From Streptomyces sp. RerS4 (GTDB lineage Bacteria > Actinomycetota > Actinomycetes > Streptomycetales > Streptomycetaceae), in NCBI RefSeq assembly GCF_023515955.1, contig NZ_CP097322.1, positions 5,504,501-5,568,500 of the forward strand: a DNA stretch of 64,000 bases. Direction: 5' to 3'. Positions within the stretch are counted from its first letter, which is position 1. Each line of letters opens with the position of its first letter. The notes under the pieces were generated by a model. The model did not search any database. It was not told the DNA's origin and worked only from the letters and a program-made list of their open reading frames with translations. Both the position numbers and the translations under genes were made by a program. Below are positions 56,152 through 64,000 of the stretch, in pieces.

Positions 56152-57153
56152 ATGGGACGCATCGTCGTCATCAGCACCGGTGGGACGATAGCCAGCCGGT
56201 GGATGGGCTCCGGCTTCGCCGCCGAGGCCGACGGCCGCGAGGTGATGGCCACCGCGCCGCTGCCCGAGGGCGTCAGCGTCGAGGTCGTCGACCTGTTCAG
56301 CGTGAACAGCCCGCGACTGACCACCGCCCACCAGCTGACCCTGCTGCGCACGGTCCACGAGGTCCTCGCCGACCCCACCGTCGACGGCATCGTCGTCACG
56401 CACGGCACCGACACCCTGGAGGAGTCGGCCTTCCTGGTCGACCTCCACCACCACGACCCGCGCAGCGTCGTGTTCACCGGCTCGCAGCTGCCGATGGGCT
56501 CCGCCGACGGCGACGGCCCCGGCAACCTCTACGACGCCCTGCTCACCGCCGCCACCACGCGCGGCCTGGGCGTCCTGATCGCCTTCGCCGGCCGGGTGCA
56601 CGCGGCGCGGGGCACCGTGAAGACCCAGGCCGTGGCCCTGGACGCGTTCGCGGACCCCTCGAAGGAGCTGCTCGGCAAGGTCGGCTTCGGCAAGGTCACC
56701 GTCCTGCGCGAGCCGCAGCGACCGGCCCCCCTCGCCCTGCCCGCCATGCCGCAGCTCCCGCCGCGCGTCGACATGGTCATGCACCACAGCGACGGGGACG
56801 CGCTCCTGCTGAACGCCGCCGTCGAGGCGGGCGCCCGGGGCATCGTCCTGGTCGGCACCGGCGCCGGCAACGCCACCCCGGAGATCGTGGAGGCCGTCCG
56901 GGCCGCCATCGCCCGCGGGGTGCTCGTCGCGCTGACCACCCGGGTCGCGGCCGGCCCCGTCACCGAGATCTACACGCACGGCGGCGCCGTCGACCTCATC
57001 GCCGCCGGAGCCGTCGCCACCGGAACCCTGCGGGCGGCCCAGGCGCGCATCGCCGTCCTCTCCGCCCTGCTCGCCACCGACGAGCCCGCCGAGCAGGCCC
57101 GCCTCCTGCGCCGTGCCCTGGACGCGGCCGACTCGGTTCTCGTCGACGCGTAG
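56152..57153 (+). CDS. type II-like L-asparaginase
   Basis: Asparaginase of 333 residues that hydrolyses L-asparagine to aspartate and ammonia. The first catalytic Thr is in STGGTIAS near residue 12, the second in VVTHGTDTLEESA; SADGDGPGNL binds substrate. No signal peptide, so cytoplasmic. ATG 56152 has GGAAGGG five bases before it; GTG 56146 is possible. Divergent from an AsnC-type regulator. Convergent with meaB across a terminator hairpin. Confidence 0.92.
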   Translation: MGRIVVISTGGTIASRWMGSGFAAEADGREVMATAPLPEGVSVEVVDLFSVNSPRLTTAHQLTLLRTVHEVLADPTVDGIVVTHGTDTLEESAFLVDLHHHDPRSVVFTGSQLPMGSADGDGPGNLYDALLTAATTRGLGVLIAFAGRVHAARGTVKTQAVALDAFADPSKELLGKVGFGKVTVLREPQRPAPLALPAMPQLPPRVDMVMHHSDGDALLLNAAVEAGARGIVLVGTGAGNATPEIVEAVRAAIARGVLVALTTRVAAGPVTEIYTHGGAVDLIAAGAVATGTLRAAQARIAVLSALLATDEPAEQARLLRRALDAADSVLVDA

Positions 57154-57185
57154 GCAGACGCGTAGCGGTCCTCGACACGGCGACC

Positions 57186-57218
57186 CCCGCCCACCCGTGA
57201 TCGGCACGGGTGGGCGGG
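57186..57218. terminator. bidirectional hairpin terminator
   Basis: Perfect 14-base stem CCCGCCCACCCGTG / CACGGGTGGGCGGG with a 5-base loop, between the convergent asparaginase and meaB genes. Confidence 0.8.
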
Positions 57219-57242
57219 CGTCCGCGTGGCGGGGCGTGCCGT

Positions 57243-58226
57243 TCAGTCCCGGCCGAACGCGGCCAGAATGCGGTCCGCCGCCGAAGTGGCCGTCAGGGTC
57301 CCGGCCCGCACCTCGGCCTCCAGGGCCGGCGCGAGGCCCCGTACGGCCGGATCCGCGTGCAGCCGGTCCAGCAGCGCGTCACGGACCATCGACCACGTCC
57401 ACTCCACCTGCTGCGCCGCCCGCTTGGCCGCCAGCCGGCCGCCCGCCTCCAGCAGTCGGCGGTGCTGTTCGAGACGGTTCCAGACCTCGTCCAGCCCCGC
57501 CGACTCGCGCGCGCTGCACGTGAGGACCGGCGGGGTCCACGCCGCGTCGGACGGGTGCATCAACCGCAGCGCGCCGGACAACTCCCGGGCGGCGGCCTTC
57601 GCGTCGCGTTCGTGCGGGCCGTCGGCCTTGTTCACCGCCAGCACGTCGGCCAGCTCCAGCACGCCCTTCTTGATGCCCTGGAGCTGGTCGCCGGTACGGG
57701 CCAGGGACAGCAGCAGGAAGGAGTCGACCATCCCCGCCACCGTCGTCTCCGACTGGCCGACGCCGACCGTCTCGACGAGCACCACGTCGTAGCCGGCCGC
57801 CTCCATGACGATCATCGACTCGCGCGTCGCCTTCGCGACCCCGCCCAGCGTCCCCGCCGAGGGCGAGGGCCGCACGAACGCCGCCGGATCCACGGCGAGC
57901 CGCTCCATCCGCGTCTTGTCGCCGAGGATGGAGCCGCCCGTACGGGTGGACGAGGGATCGACGGCGAGCACCGCGACCCGATGACCCAGCCCCGTCAGCA
58001 TCGTGCCGAACGCGTCGATGAAGGTGGACTTGCCCACCCCGGGCACCCCGCTGACGCCGATGCGTCGGGCCCGCCCCGCGTGGGGCAGCAGCGCCGTCAG
58101 CAACTCCTGGGCCAGGGCCCGGTGTGCGGGCAGGGTGGACTCGACGAGGGTGATGGCGCGGGCGATCACCGCGCGCTTCCCGTCGAGCACCCCCTTCGCG
58201 TACGCCTCGATGTCGATCTTCGGCAC
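57243..58226 (-). CDS. meaB: methylmalonyl-CoA mutase-associated GTPase MeaB
   Basis: G3E-type GTPase of 327 residues, chaperone of methylmalonyl-CoA mutase that helps load and protect adenosylcobalamin. P-loop GVPGVGKST near residue 60, LAVDPSSTRTGGSILGDKTR (switch), VETVGVGQSE and the specificity motif NKAD are present. It lies 9 bases after the mutase large subunit gene on the same strand, its usual partner. Housekeeping; no link to the peptide cluster. Confidence 0.94.
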   Translation of the reverse strand: MPKIDIEAYAKGVLDGKRAVIARAITLVESTLPAHRALAQELLTALLPHAGRARRIGVSGVPGVGKSTFIDAFGTMLTGLGHRVAVLAVDPSSTRTGGSILGDKTRMERLAVDPAAFVRPSPSAGTLGGVAKATRESMIVMEAAGYDVVLVETVGVGQSETTVAGMVDSFLLLSLARTGDQLQGIKKGVLELADVLAVNKADGPHERDAKAAARELSGALRLMHPSDAAWTPPVLTCSARESAGLDEVWNRLEQHRRLLEAGGRLAAKRAAQQVEWTWSMVRDALLDRLHADPAVRGLAPALEAEVRAGTLTATSAADRILAAFGRD

Positions 58227-58235
58227 CGGCGCCGC

Positions 58236-60440
58236 CTACAGCTCGTGGCCCAGATCCGCGGCGAGCCGCGTCACCAGGTCGTGGGCCGCGTCCGGGATGA
58301 CCGTGCCCGGCGGGAACACCGCCGTCGCGCCCATCTCCAGCAGCGTCGGCACGTCCGCCGGCGGGATCACCCCGCCGACCACGATCATGATGTCCTCGCG
58401 CCCCTCCTCCGCCAACCGCTCGCGCAGCGCCGGTACGAGGGTCAGGTGGCCGGCCGCCAGCGACGACACGCCCACCACGTGGACGTCCGCCTCGACGGCC
58501 TGACGGGCCACCTCCGCCGGGGTCTGGAACAGCGGGCCGACGTCCACGTCGAAGCCCAGGTCGGCGAAGGCCGTCGCGATGACCTTCTGCCCCCGGTCGT
58601 GGCCGTCCTGGCCCATCTTGGCGACCAGGATGCGCGGACGCCGTCCCTCCGCCTCCTCGAACCGGTCGACGAGCGCACGGGTGCGTTCCACGTTCGGAGC
58701 CTCGCCTGCCTCGGAGCGGTACACACCGGAGATCGTACGGATCTGGCTCGCGTGCCGCCCGTACACCTTTTCCAGTGCGTCGGAGATCTCACCCACCGTG
58801 GCCTTGGCGCGCGCCGCGTCCACCGCCAGGGCGAGGAGGTTGCCGTCGCCGCGCTCGGCCGCGTTCGTCAGCGCCCGCAGGGTGTCCTGGGTGAGCGCCT
58901 CGTCGCGCTCCTCGCGCAGCCGCCGGAGCTTGGCGATCTGCTGGGCGCGCACCGAGGAGTTGTCGACCTTCAGCACGTCGATCTGCTCGTCGCTCGCCAC
59001 CCGGTACTTGTTCACGCCGATCACCGGCTGCCGGCCCGAGTCGATCCGCGCCTGCGTACGGGCGGCGGCCTCCTCCACCCGGAGCTTCGGGATGCCCGCG
59101 TCGATGGCCTGCGCCATGCCGCCGGCCGCCTCGACCTCCTCGATGTGCTGCCAGGCCCGCCGCGCCAGGTCGTACGTCAGCTTCTCGACGTACGCGCTGC
59201 CGCCCCACGGGTCGATCGACCGGCAGGTCCCCGACTCCTGCTGGAGCAGCAGCTGCGTGTTGCGGGCGATGCGCGCCGAGAAGTCCGTCGGCAGCGCGAG
59301 CGCCTCGTCGAGGGCGTTCGTGTGCAGCGACTGCGTGTGGCCCTGGGTCGCGGCCATCGCCTCGATGCAGGTGCGCGTCACGTTGTTGAAGACGTCCTGC
59401 GCGGTCAGCGACCAGCCGGAGGTCTGCGAATGGGTGCGCAGCGACAGCGACTTGGCGTTCTTCGGATCGAACTGCTTCACCAGCTTCGCCCACAGCAGGC
59501 GGGCCGCGCGCAGCTTCGCGACCTCCATGAAGAAGTTCATGCCGATCGCCCAGAAGAACGACAGGCGCGGCGCGAAGGCGTCCACGTCCAGCCCCACGGC
59601 CTGACCGGCCCGCAGGTACTCGACGCCGTCGGCGAGGGTGTACGCCAGCTCCAGGTCGGCCGTGGCCCCGGCCTCCTGGATGTGGTAGCCGGAGATCGAG
59701 ATGGAGTTGTACCGCGGCATCTTCTGCGAGGTGAACGCGAAGATGTCCGAGATGATCCGCATCGACGGCTTCGGCGGATAGATGTAGGTGTTGCGGACCA
59801 TGAACTCCTTGAGGATGTCGTTCTGGATGGTCCCGGCGAGCTTGTCGGGGGAGACGCCCTGCTCCTCCGCCGCCACGATGTAGAGGGCGAGGACCGGCAG
59901 CACCGCGCCGTTCATCGTCATCGACACCGTCATCTTGTCCAGCGGGATGCCGTCGAAGAGCTGGCGCATGTCGTAGATCGAGTCGATCGCCACGCCCGCC
60001 ATGCCGACGTCGCCCGTCACGCGCGGGTGATCGCTGTCGTAGCCGCGGTGCGTGGGCAGGTCGAAGGCGATCGACAGGCCCTTCTGACCGGCCGCGAGGT
60101 TGCGCCGGTAGAACGCGTTGGACTCCTCGGCCGTGGAGAAACCGGCGTACTGACGGATCGTCCAGGGCTGGTTGACGTACATCGTCGGGTACGGGCCGCG
60201 CAGGTACGGGGCCACGCCCGGGTAGGTCGCCAGGAAGTCCAGGCCCTCCAGGTCCCGCCCGGTGTACAGCGGCTTGACGCCGATGCCCTCGGGGGTCTCC
60301 CACAGCAGGTCGCCGGTGGCGGAGCCCGTGGACTCCTTCACCGCCGCCCGCCAGCGGTCCTCGGTGGTCCCGGCGGATCCGCCGTCACCGAGGGCGAGTG
60401 CGGAGAAATCGGGGATGCTCACACTGCGCTCACTGTTCAC
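58236..60440 (-). CDS. mutB: methylmalonyl-CoA mutase large subunit
   Basis: A 734-residue catalytic subunit that interconverts succinyl-CoA and (R)-methylmalonyl-CoA with adenosylcobalamin. TIM-barrel motifs RQYAGFSTAEESN, ISISGYHIQEAGA and SQTSGWSLTAQD are present, and the B12-binding DGHDRG sits in the C-terminal domain. The start is GTG 60440, which overlaps the small subunit stop by 11 bases; a longer frame upstream is the shadow of that gene. It gives methylmalonyl-CoA for propionate metabolism and polyketide supply. Confidence 0.95.
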   Translation of the reverse strand: MNSERSVSIPDFSALALGDGGSAGTTEDRWRAAVKESTGSATGDLLWETPEGIGVKPLYTGRDLEGLDFLATYPGVAPYLRGPYPTMYVNQPWTIRQYAGFSTAEESNAFYRRNLAAGQKGLSIAFDLPTHRGYDSDHPRVTGDVGMAGVAIDSIYDMRQLFDGIPLDKMTVSMTMNGAVLPVLALYIVAAEEQGVSPDKLAGTIQNDILKEFMVRNTYIYPPKPSMRIISDIFAFTSQKMPRYNSISISGYHIQEAGATADLELAYTLADGVEYLRAGQAVGLDVDAFAPRLSFFWAIGMNFFMEVAKLRAARLLWAKLVKQFDPKNAKSLSLRTHSQTSGWSLTAQDVFNNVTRTCIEAMAATQGHTQSLHTNALDEALALPTDFSARIARNTQLLLQQESGTCRSIDPWGGSAYVEKLTYDLARRAWQHIEEVEAAGGMAQAIDAGIPKLRVEEAAARTQARIDSGRQPVIGVNKYRVASDEQIDVLKVDNSSVRAQQIAKLRRLREERDEALTQDTLRALTNAAERGDGNLLALAVDAARAKATVGEISDALEKVYGRHASQIRTISGVYRSEAGEAPNVERTRALVDRFEEAEGRRPRILVAKMGQDGHDRGQKVIATAFADLGFDVDVGPLFQTPAEVARQAVEADVHVVGVSSLAAGHLTLVPALRERLAEEGREDIMIVVGGVIPPADVPTLLEMGATAVFPPGTVIPDAAHDLVTRLAADLGHEL

Positions 60441-62301
60441 GGGGCACTCCCATCCGGTCGAGTACGGAGGACAGCACGGCGACCGCGTCGCAGCCGGCGA
60501 AGACGTACTCGTCCACGGCGTCGGCCGAGGTGCCCGGCCTGCCCGCGAGGAACACCGTCGTGGCACCGGCCCCGCGCAGGGCGGCGGCCACCTCCGCCGC
60601 CCGCTCCTCGTAGAGGGCGTCACTGGAACACAGCACCGCCATGCCGTCCGCGCCGCTCGCCGCGTACGCCTCGGCGGCGCCGGCCGCGTCGACGGACACC
60701 GGGTCGTGGACCGGCTCGATGCCGCCCGCCTGGAAGAGGTTCGAGGCGAACGTGGCGCGGGCGGTGTGCGCGGCCGCCGGGCCGAGCGCCGCCAGGAAGA
60801 TCCGGGGGCGGGCGCCGGTGGCGGCCAGGTGCGCGTCGCTGCGGGCGCGCAGCGCCTCGTAGGCCTCGTCGCGCCGGACGCGGGGCAGACCGCCGGCGGG
60901 CACCTCGGGCAGGGGCTCGCGTACGACGGGCTTCTCCGACAGCAGCGGGAACTCGCTGACGCCGGTGATCGGTTCGCGGCGGGTCGCCAGCTTCTTCGAG
61001 CGGGCCGCCCAGGTGGCGGCGAGCCGCTCCGCGACGAGCCCCGAGCGCAGGGCGGCCGCCTGGCCGCCCGCCTTCTCCACGGTCTGGAAGAACGCCCAAG
61101 CCGCGTGCGCCAGTTCGTCGGTGAGGCGCTCGACGTAGTACGAGCCGCCGGCCGGGTCGATGACCCGGGCCAGGTGCGATTCCTCCAGCAGGACGGTGGA
61201 GGTGTTGCGGGAGATGCGGCGCGCGAACGCGTCGGGCAGGCCCAGTTCGTGGTCGAACGGGAGCACCGTGACCGCGTCCGCCCCGCCCACGCCCGCCGCC
61301 ATGCAGGCGACGGTGGTGCGCAGCATGTTCACCCACGGGTCGCGGCGCGTCATCATCACCGGCGAGGTCACCGCGTGCTGACGCTGCGCCCCGGCCGCCG
61401 GAGCCCCGCAGGCCTCGGCGACCCGGGCCCACAGCCGGCGGGCGGCGCGCAGCTTGGCGATGGTGAGGAACTGGTCGGCGGTGGCCGCGTAACGGAACTC
61501 CAGCTGTCCCAGAGCGGCTTCGACGTCCGCGCCGGCGTCGGTCAGCGCCCGCAGGTAGGCGACGCCGGTGGCCAGGGACAGCCCCAGCTCCTCGGCGGCC
61601 GAGCCGCCCGCCTCGTGGTAGGGCAGGGCGTCCACGGTCAGGGTGCGCACCGCCGGCCAGGCGGCGGCGCTCTCGCGGGCCAGTGCGGCCGCCGCGGGCA
61701 GGTCGAGGGCCTCACCGGTGCGGGCCTCGTGGCCCAGCGGGTCGATGCCCAGCGTGGCGCGGGCCTGTTCGGGGGCCACGCCGCGCTCCGCGTACAGGGC
61801 CAGCAACGCCCGCGTGGCGTCGGCGTAGGCGGCGCCCGGGTCGAGGACGACGGGCGCGAGGTCGAGGTAGACCCCCTCCAGCGCCCGCCCCAGCCCGTCG
61901 GCGGGCAGACCGCCCGGACCGACGGTCAGCCACAGCGAGGTGGTGCCGTTCTCCAGGTCGGCGAGGGCCGCCTCGTTCACCCGTACGGGATCACCGCCCG
62001 CGATGCGCTGGCGCACGTCCCAGCCGGAGGCCGAGGTGCCCTCCGGCGTACCGCCGCGCACGAACGGCGCGAATCCGGGGAAACCGGTGTCGGGGGCTTG
62101 CCCGTCGGGGCGCGCGGTGTAGAGGGGACGGGTGATGAGCCCGTCCTCAAGCGTCGTGGACAGGGCTGCTTCCGCCGCCTCGCCGGATACTTCCTTGCCC
62201 GACTTGCGCAGTACGCCTTCCACCAGGCGCTGCCACTGCTCATGTGTCGCGTCAGGAAACTCGGCGGCCAGGGAGAGCCCGTCGTCAGGCAGGACCGTCA
62301 T
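60430..62301 (-). CDS. mutA: methylmalonyl-CoA mutase small subunit
   Basis: A 623-residue non-catalytic partner of MutB. It keeps the barrel fold (WDVRQRIAGGD, YHEAGGSAAEELGL) but lacks the DGHDRG cobalamin motif in its C-terminal domain, as expected. ATG 62301 is chosen; the open frame upstream has no family similarity. It overlaps mutB by 11 bases and forms the operon mutA-mutB-meaB. Confidence 0.94.
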   Translation of the reverse strand: MTVLPDDGLSLAAEFPDATHEQWQRLVEGVLRKSGKEVSGEAAEAALSTTLEDGLITRPLYTARPDGQAPDTGFPGFAPFVRGGTPEGTSASGWDVRQRIAGGDPVRVNEAALADLENGTTSLWLTVGPGGLPADGLGRALEGVYLDLAPVVLDPGAAYADATRALLALYAERGVAPEQARATLGIDPLGHEARTGEALDLPAAAALARESAAAWPAVRTLTVDALPYHEAGGSAAEELGLSLATGVAYLRALTDAGADVEAALGQLEFRYAATADQFLTIAKLRAARRLWARVAEACGAPAAGAQRQHAVTSPVMMTRRDPWVNMLRTTVACMAAGVGGADAVTVLPFDHELGLPDAFARRISRNTSTVLLEESHLARVIDPAGGSYYVERLTDELAHAAWAFFQTVEKAGGQAAALRSGLVAERLAATWAARSKKLATRREPITGVSEFPLLSEKPVVREPLPEVPAGGLPRVRRDEAYEALRARSDAHLAATGARPRIFLAALGPAAAHTARATFASNLFQAGGIEPVHDPVSVDAAGAAEAYAASGADGMAVLCSSDALYEERAAEVAAALRGAGATTVFLAGRPGTSADAVDEYVFAGCDAVAVLSSVLDRMGVPREQ

Positions 62302-62430
62302 GGCTCGAATGCTAGGGGGGCCGTTCGAGCGAGACCATAAGCGCCGGATGTGATCTCGCACTCCCAGGTCAGACGGCCGAAACGCCCACTGCCCGGCCCC
62401 ACCGGACCCCATCGGACCTCACCCGACCCC

Positions 62431-63201
62431 TCACGCGGGGAGCGAGTTGGGGTGCGAGCGGCGGCGGGCCGCGCTGAGGAGGGCCTGGATCTGGGCGCCC
62501 GACTGCTCGACGTCGTCCAGGGGGGAGGGGAAGGGCAGCCGTACGTCGGTGTGGCCGCGCCGTTCCTCCAGGCGCAGGGTGATCCCGTAGCGGTCCAGGG
62601 CCAGCGGCAGCGCGCGGACGACGGCGGCCGTGGGGAGCGGGTGGACCAAGCGCAGCAGGAGGGTGACGAGTTCGGGGTGGTCGTCGAGGAGGTGTGTGAG
62701 CATGCCGGCCTCGTACGGGGCGAGCGGGTCGGGCCAGGCGTCGTCCAGCTCCTCCAGTCCGATGTACGAGGTCCCGTCCGCGGTCTCCAGGATCGCCTGG
62801 CCGTACTCGACGCAGGTGGTGGCCCCGGGCTCGGCGCTCTCGTCGGCGTACGGGGTGAGGAGCCGGCCCACCACCGTGACGCGGGCGCGCACCCGGTCGC
62901 GTACCGGGGTGGGCGCGATGTCGGTGAACTCCAGCCGGATGGCGGGGCGGACGTCGGGGAGGGCGGGGGCGGGGTGTCCGGCGGAGGGCGCGGCGGGGTG
63001 GAGGTGGAGCCGGCCGAGGACGTCGCTGCCGTCGAGGTGGCGGACCTCCTCGCGGACGCCGTCGGTGACGACGGTCATCGAGTGCGCGGCGGCGAGGACG
63101 GACCGCACCCGCTCGGCGTCGGTGGGCCGGGCGGGCCGGGTGGGCCCGGTGGCGGCGGGCGTGGCGGCGGAATCACCGGGCAGGCGCATGCGTCTCTCCA
63201 T
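62431..63201 (-). CDS. DUF2470 domain protein
   Basis: A 256-residue protein with N-terminal AERVRSVLAAAHSMTVVTDG, middle FTDIAPTPVRDRVRARVTV and a C-terminal DUF2470-like region (LAPYEAGMLTHLLDDHPELV, DRYGITLRL). The domain occurs in haem-utilisation and HugZ-like proteins, but a function is not established for this stand-alone type. A good iron box covers its promoter, so it is probably repressed by a DmdR1/IdeR regulator when iron is plentiful. ATG 63201; a shorter form from ATG 63189 is possible. Confidence 0.75.
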   Translation of the reverse strand: MERRMRLPGDSAATPAATGPTRPARPTDAERVRSVLAAAHSMTVVTDGVREEVRHLDGSDVLGRLHLHPAAPSAGHPAPALPDVRPAIRLEFTDIAPTPVRDRVRARVTVVGRLLTPYADESAEPGATTCVEYGQAILETADGTSYIGLEELDDAWPDPLAPYEAGMLTHLLDDHPELVTLLLRLVHPLPTAAVVRALPLALDRYGITLRLEERRGHTDVRLPFPSPLDDVEQSGAQIQALLSAARRRSHPNSLPA

Positions 63202-63213
63202 CGTCCGGAGTGG

Positions 63214-63232
63214 TTAGGTATGCCTAACCTAA
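63214..63232 (-). promoter_or_regulatory. iron box (DmdR1/IdeR operator)
   Basis: TTAGGTATGCCTAACCTAA matches 16 of 19 positions of the consensus TTAGGTTAGGCTAACCTAA. It lies 13 bases before the start codon of the DUF2470 gene, a repressing position. Confidence 0.75.
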
Positions 63233-63376
63233 CCTAGCCCATCGGGTGGAGGGGCGGGACCCCGCGCCTCCGGATCCGGCCGGTTCCGTACGGCCGCTCG
63301 TGTCGTTGTTGGGCTGAACGGGTGAAACGCGAGAGGATGGGGGGATGCACATGAAGCGTGAGGCCGAGGCGGCCCG

Positions 63377-63772
63377 GTGAGCAGGTACGACGTCACCGAC
63401 GAACAGTGGGAGGGACTCGCGCAGGTGGTGCCGCTGCGCAGTCGCAACGAATGGCCCTCCCGGGTGGACCACCGCACGATTCCCAAGGTCCCCGGGGCCG
63501 CGGCGGCGGAACAGCGGCGCTTCGTGGTGATCCGGGTCCAGATCTTCGCGGACGCGCGGGAGGTGGCGGAGTACCTGATCGCGCAGATCCCGGTGCTGCT
63601 GGACCTCACGGGCGCGGACAGCGAAGTGGCCAAGCGCATCCTGGACTTCAGCAGTGGCGTGGTCTTCGGACTGGGCAGCGGGATGCACCGGGTCGACCGG
63701 AACGTCTTCCTGCTCGCGCCCGTCGGGACCGAGGTCGAGGGAATCGCGGCCGCGGCCGTCCCCCGATCGTAG
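63377..63772 (+). CDS. SepF-family protein
   Basis: A 131-residue protein whose second half is a SepF domain: RFVVIRVQIFADAREVAEYL, IPVLLDLTGADSEVAKRILDFSSG and NVFLLAPVGTEVEG. SepF anchors FtsZ at the division septum; actinomycetes have several SepF-like paralogues, and this one lacks the N-terminal membrane-binding helix. GTG 63377 overlaps the stop of a tiny 11-codon ORF (63345-63380) that has a G-rich ribosome site, so translation may be coupled. Confidence 0.82.
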   Translation: MSRYDVTDEQWEGLAQVVPLRSRNEWPSRVDHRTIPKVPGAAAAEQRRFVVIRVQIFADAREVAEYLIAQIPVLLDLTGADSEVAKRILDFSSGVVFGLGSGMHRVDRNVFLLAPVGTEVEGIAAAAVPRS

Positions 63773-63799
63773 GAAGGTCGCGACGAGCAAACGGTTCGG

Positions 63800-63826
63800 C
63801 GGGCCCCCGGACGCCCCGGGGGCCCG
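63800..63826 (+). terminator. hairpin terminator after the SepF-like gene
   Basis: Perfect 11-base stem CGGGCCCCCGG / CCGGGGGCCCG with a 5-base loop, 28 bases after the stop codon. Confidence 0.7.
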
Positions 63827-63838
63827 TACCGTCCGGCC

Positions 63839-64000
63839 ATGGACGCCACCCTGGACACGGCGCGAGCCGCCACCCCCACCCCACCGGCCGCATTACCCAC
63901 CCCGACCACCCGCCCCGAGCCGGCCGCTCGCCCCGAGCCGGCCACCCGCCCGGAGCCGGCTGCTCGCTCCGTGCCGGCCGCTCGGTCCGTGCCGGTTGGC
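63839..64000 (+). CDS. start of a Pro/Ala-rich ORF (partial, uncertain)
   Basis: An open frame from ATG 63839 to the right edge, 54 codons. It encodes a low-complexity Thr/Pro/Ala leader with repeats of the type RPEPAA/RPEPAT and RSVPAA. Codon 19 is TTA (63893-63895), which would make it bldA-dependent if real. No ribosome site precedes it. The rest lies outside the window, so neither function nor reality can be settled. Confidence 0.35.
   Translation, partial: MDATLDTARAATPTPPAALPTPTTRPEPAARPEPATRPEPAARSVPAARSVPVG

Noticed and set aside
60441..60623. N-terminal extension of the mutase large subunit
   Set aside because: The extra residues are an Arg/Pro-rich shadow of the small subunit's 3' end; GTG 60440 gives the normal start.
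57243..62301. Methylmalonyl-CoA mutase genes as part of the peptide cluster
   Set aside because: None of the cluster-type operators is present beyond 55.5 kb, and meaB-mutB-mutA is a standard housekeeping operon.

Overview
The window looks like chromosomal DNA of a Streptomyces or a close actinomycete. GC is very high, GTG and TTG starts are frequent, and many genes are coupled by 4-base overlaps. SARP/AfsR regulators, B12-dependent methylmalonyl-CoA mutase genes and rare TTA codons fit the same picture. No tRNA, rRNA, CRISPR array, insertion sequence or phage gene was seen, and no gene-free stretch is longer than about 260 bases.

Layout. The left edge holds the end of a FAD-linked oxidase. 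From about 0.9 to 53.4 kb runs one large, apparently uncharacterised non-ribosomal peptide cluster. It contains: a SARP-NB-ARC-TPR regulator; L-2,3-diaminopropionate (Dap) genes sbnB and, 10 kb away, sbnA; a tryptophan-supply block (anthranilate synthase I and II, class II DAHP synthase, anthranilate phosphoribosyltransferase) with a small unknown membrane or secreted peptide inside it; a reverse-strand operon of tryptophan halogenase, flavin reductase and cation/proton antiporter; an acyl-chain operon (ACP, KS, CLF-like KS, KR, HCCA-isomerase-like protein, stand-alone condensation protein, flavin monooxygenase); MbtH plus two NRPSs (A-T-C-A-T and C-A-T-C-A-T, no thioesterase), a carbamoyltransferase and an MFS exporter; a Tat-exported protein of unknown family leading an ebo-type operon (inositol-phosphate-synthase-like, EboC, isomerase, EboA, EboB, EboE, EboF), a phosphopantetheinyl transferase and a haem-type membrane protein; a MacB/FtsX-type ABC exporter; an Fe(II)/2-oxoglutarate oxygenase; and a second phosphopantetheinyl transferase with a TTA codon. 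A second, frameshifted SARP closes the cluster.

Regulation. Ten promoters between 3.9 and 55.5 kb share one layout: a heptamer resembling nnATAGn, 4 bases, a second heptamer, 9 bases, then a hexamer of the form nAnnnT. This is how SARP operators are normally built, and it ties the scattered operons into one regulon, including the second SARP.

How it may work (inference). An acyl-ACP chain caps a peptide of about four residues containing Dap or its carbamoyl derivative and a chlorinated, probably 6-chloro, tryptophan. The ebo genes, the Tat protein and the haem membrane protein suggest that the precursor is moved across the membrane and finished outside the cytoplasm, as proposed for scytonemin in cyanobacteria.

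The right flank is ordinary metabolism: an Lrp/AsnC regulator divergent from an asparaginase, then meaB-mutB-mutA, a DUF2470 protein behind an iron box, a SepF-like protein and the start of a Pro/Ala-rich ORF. Three genes (trpD, eboC, the second SARP) show single-base indels next to G/C runs; raw-read checking should come before biological interpretation.
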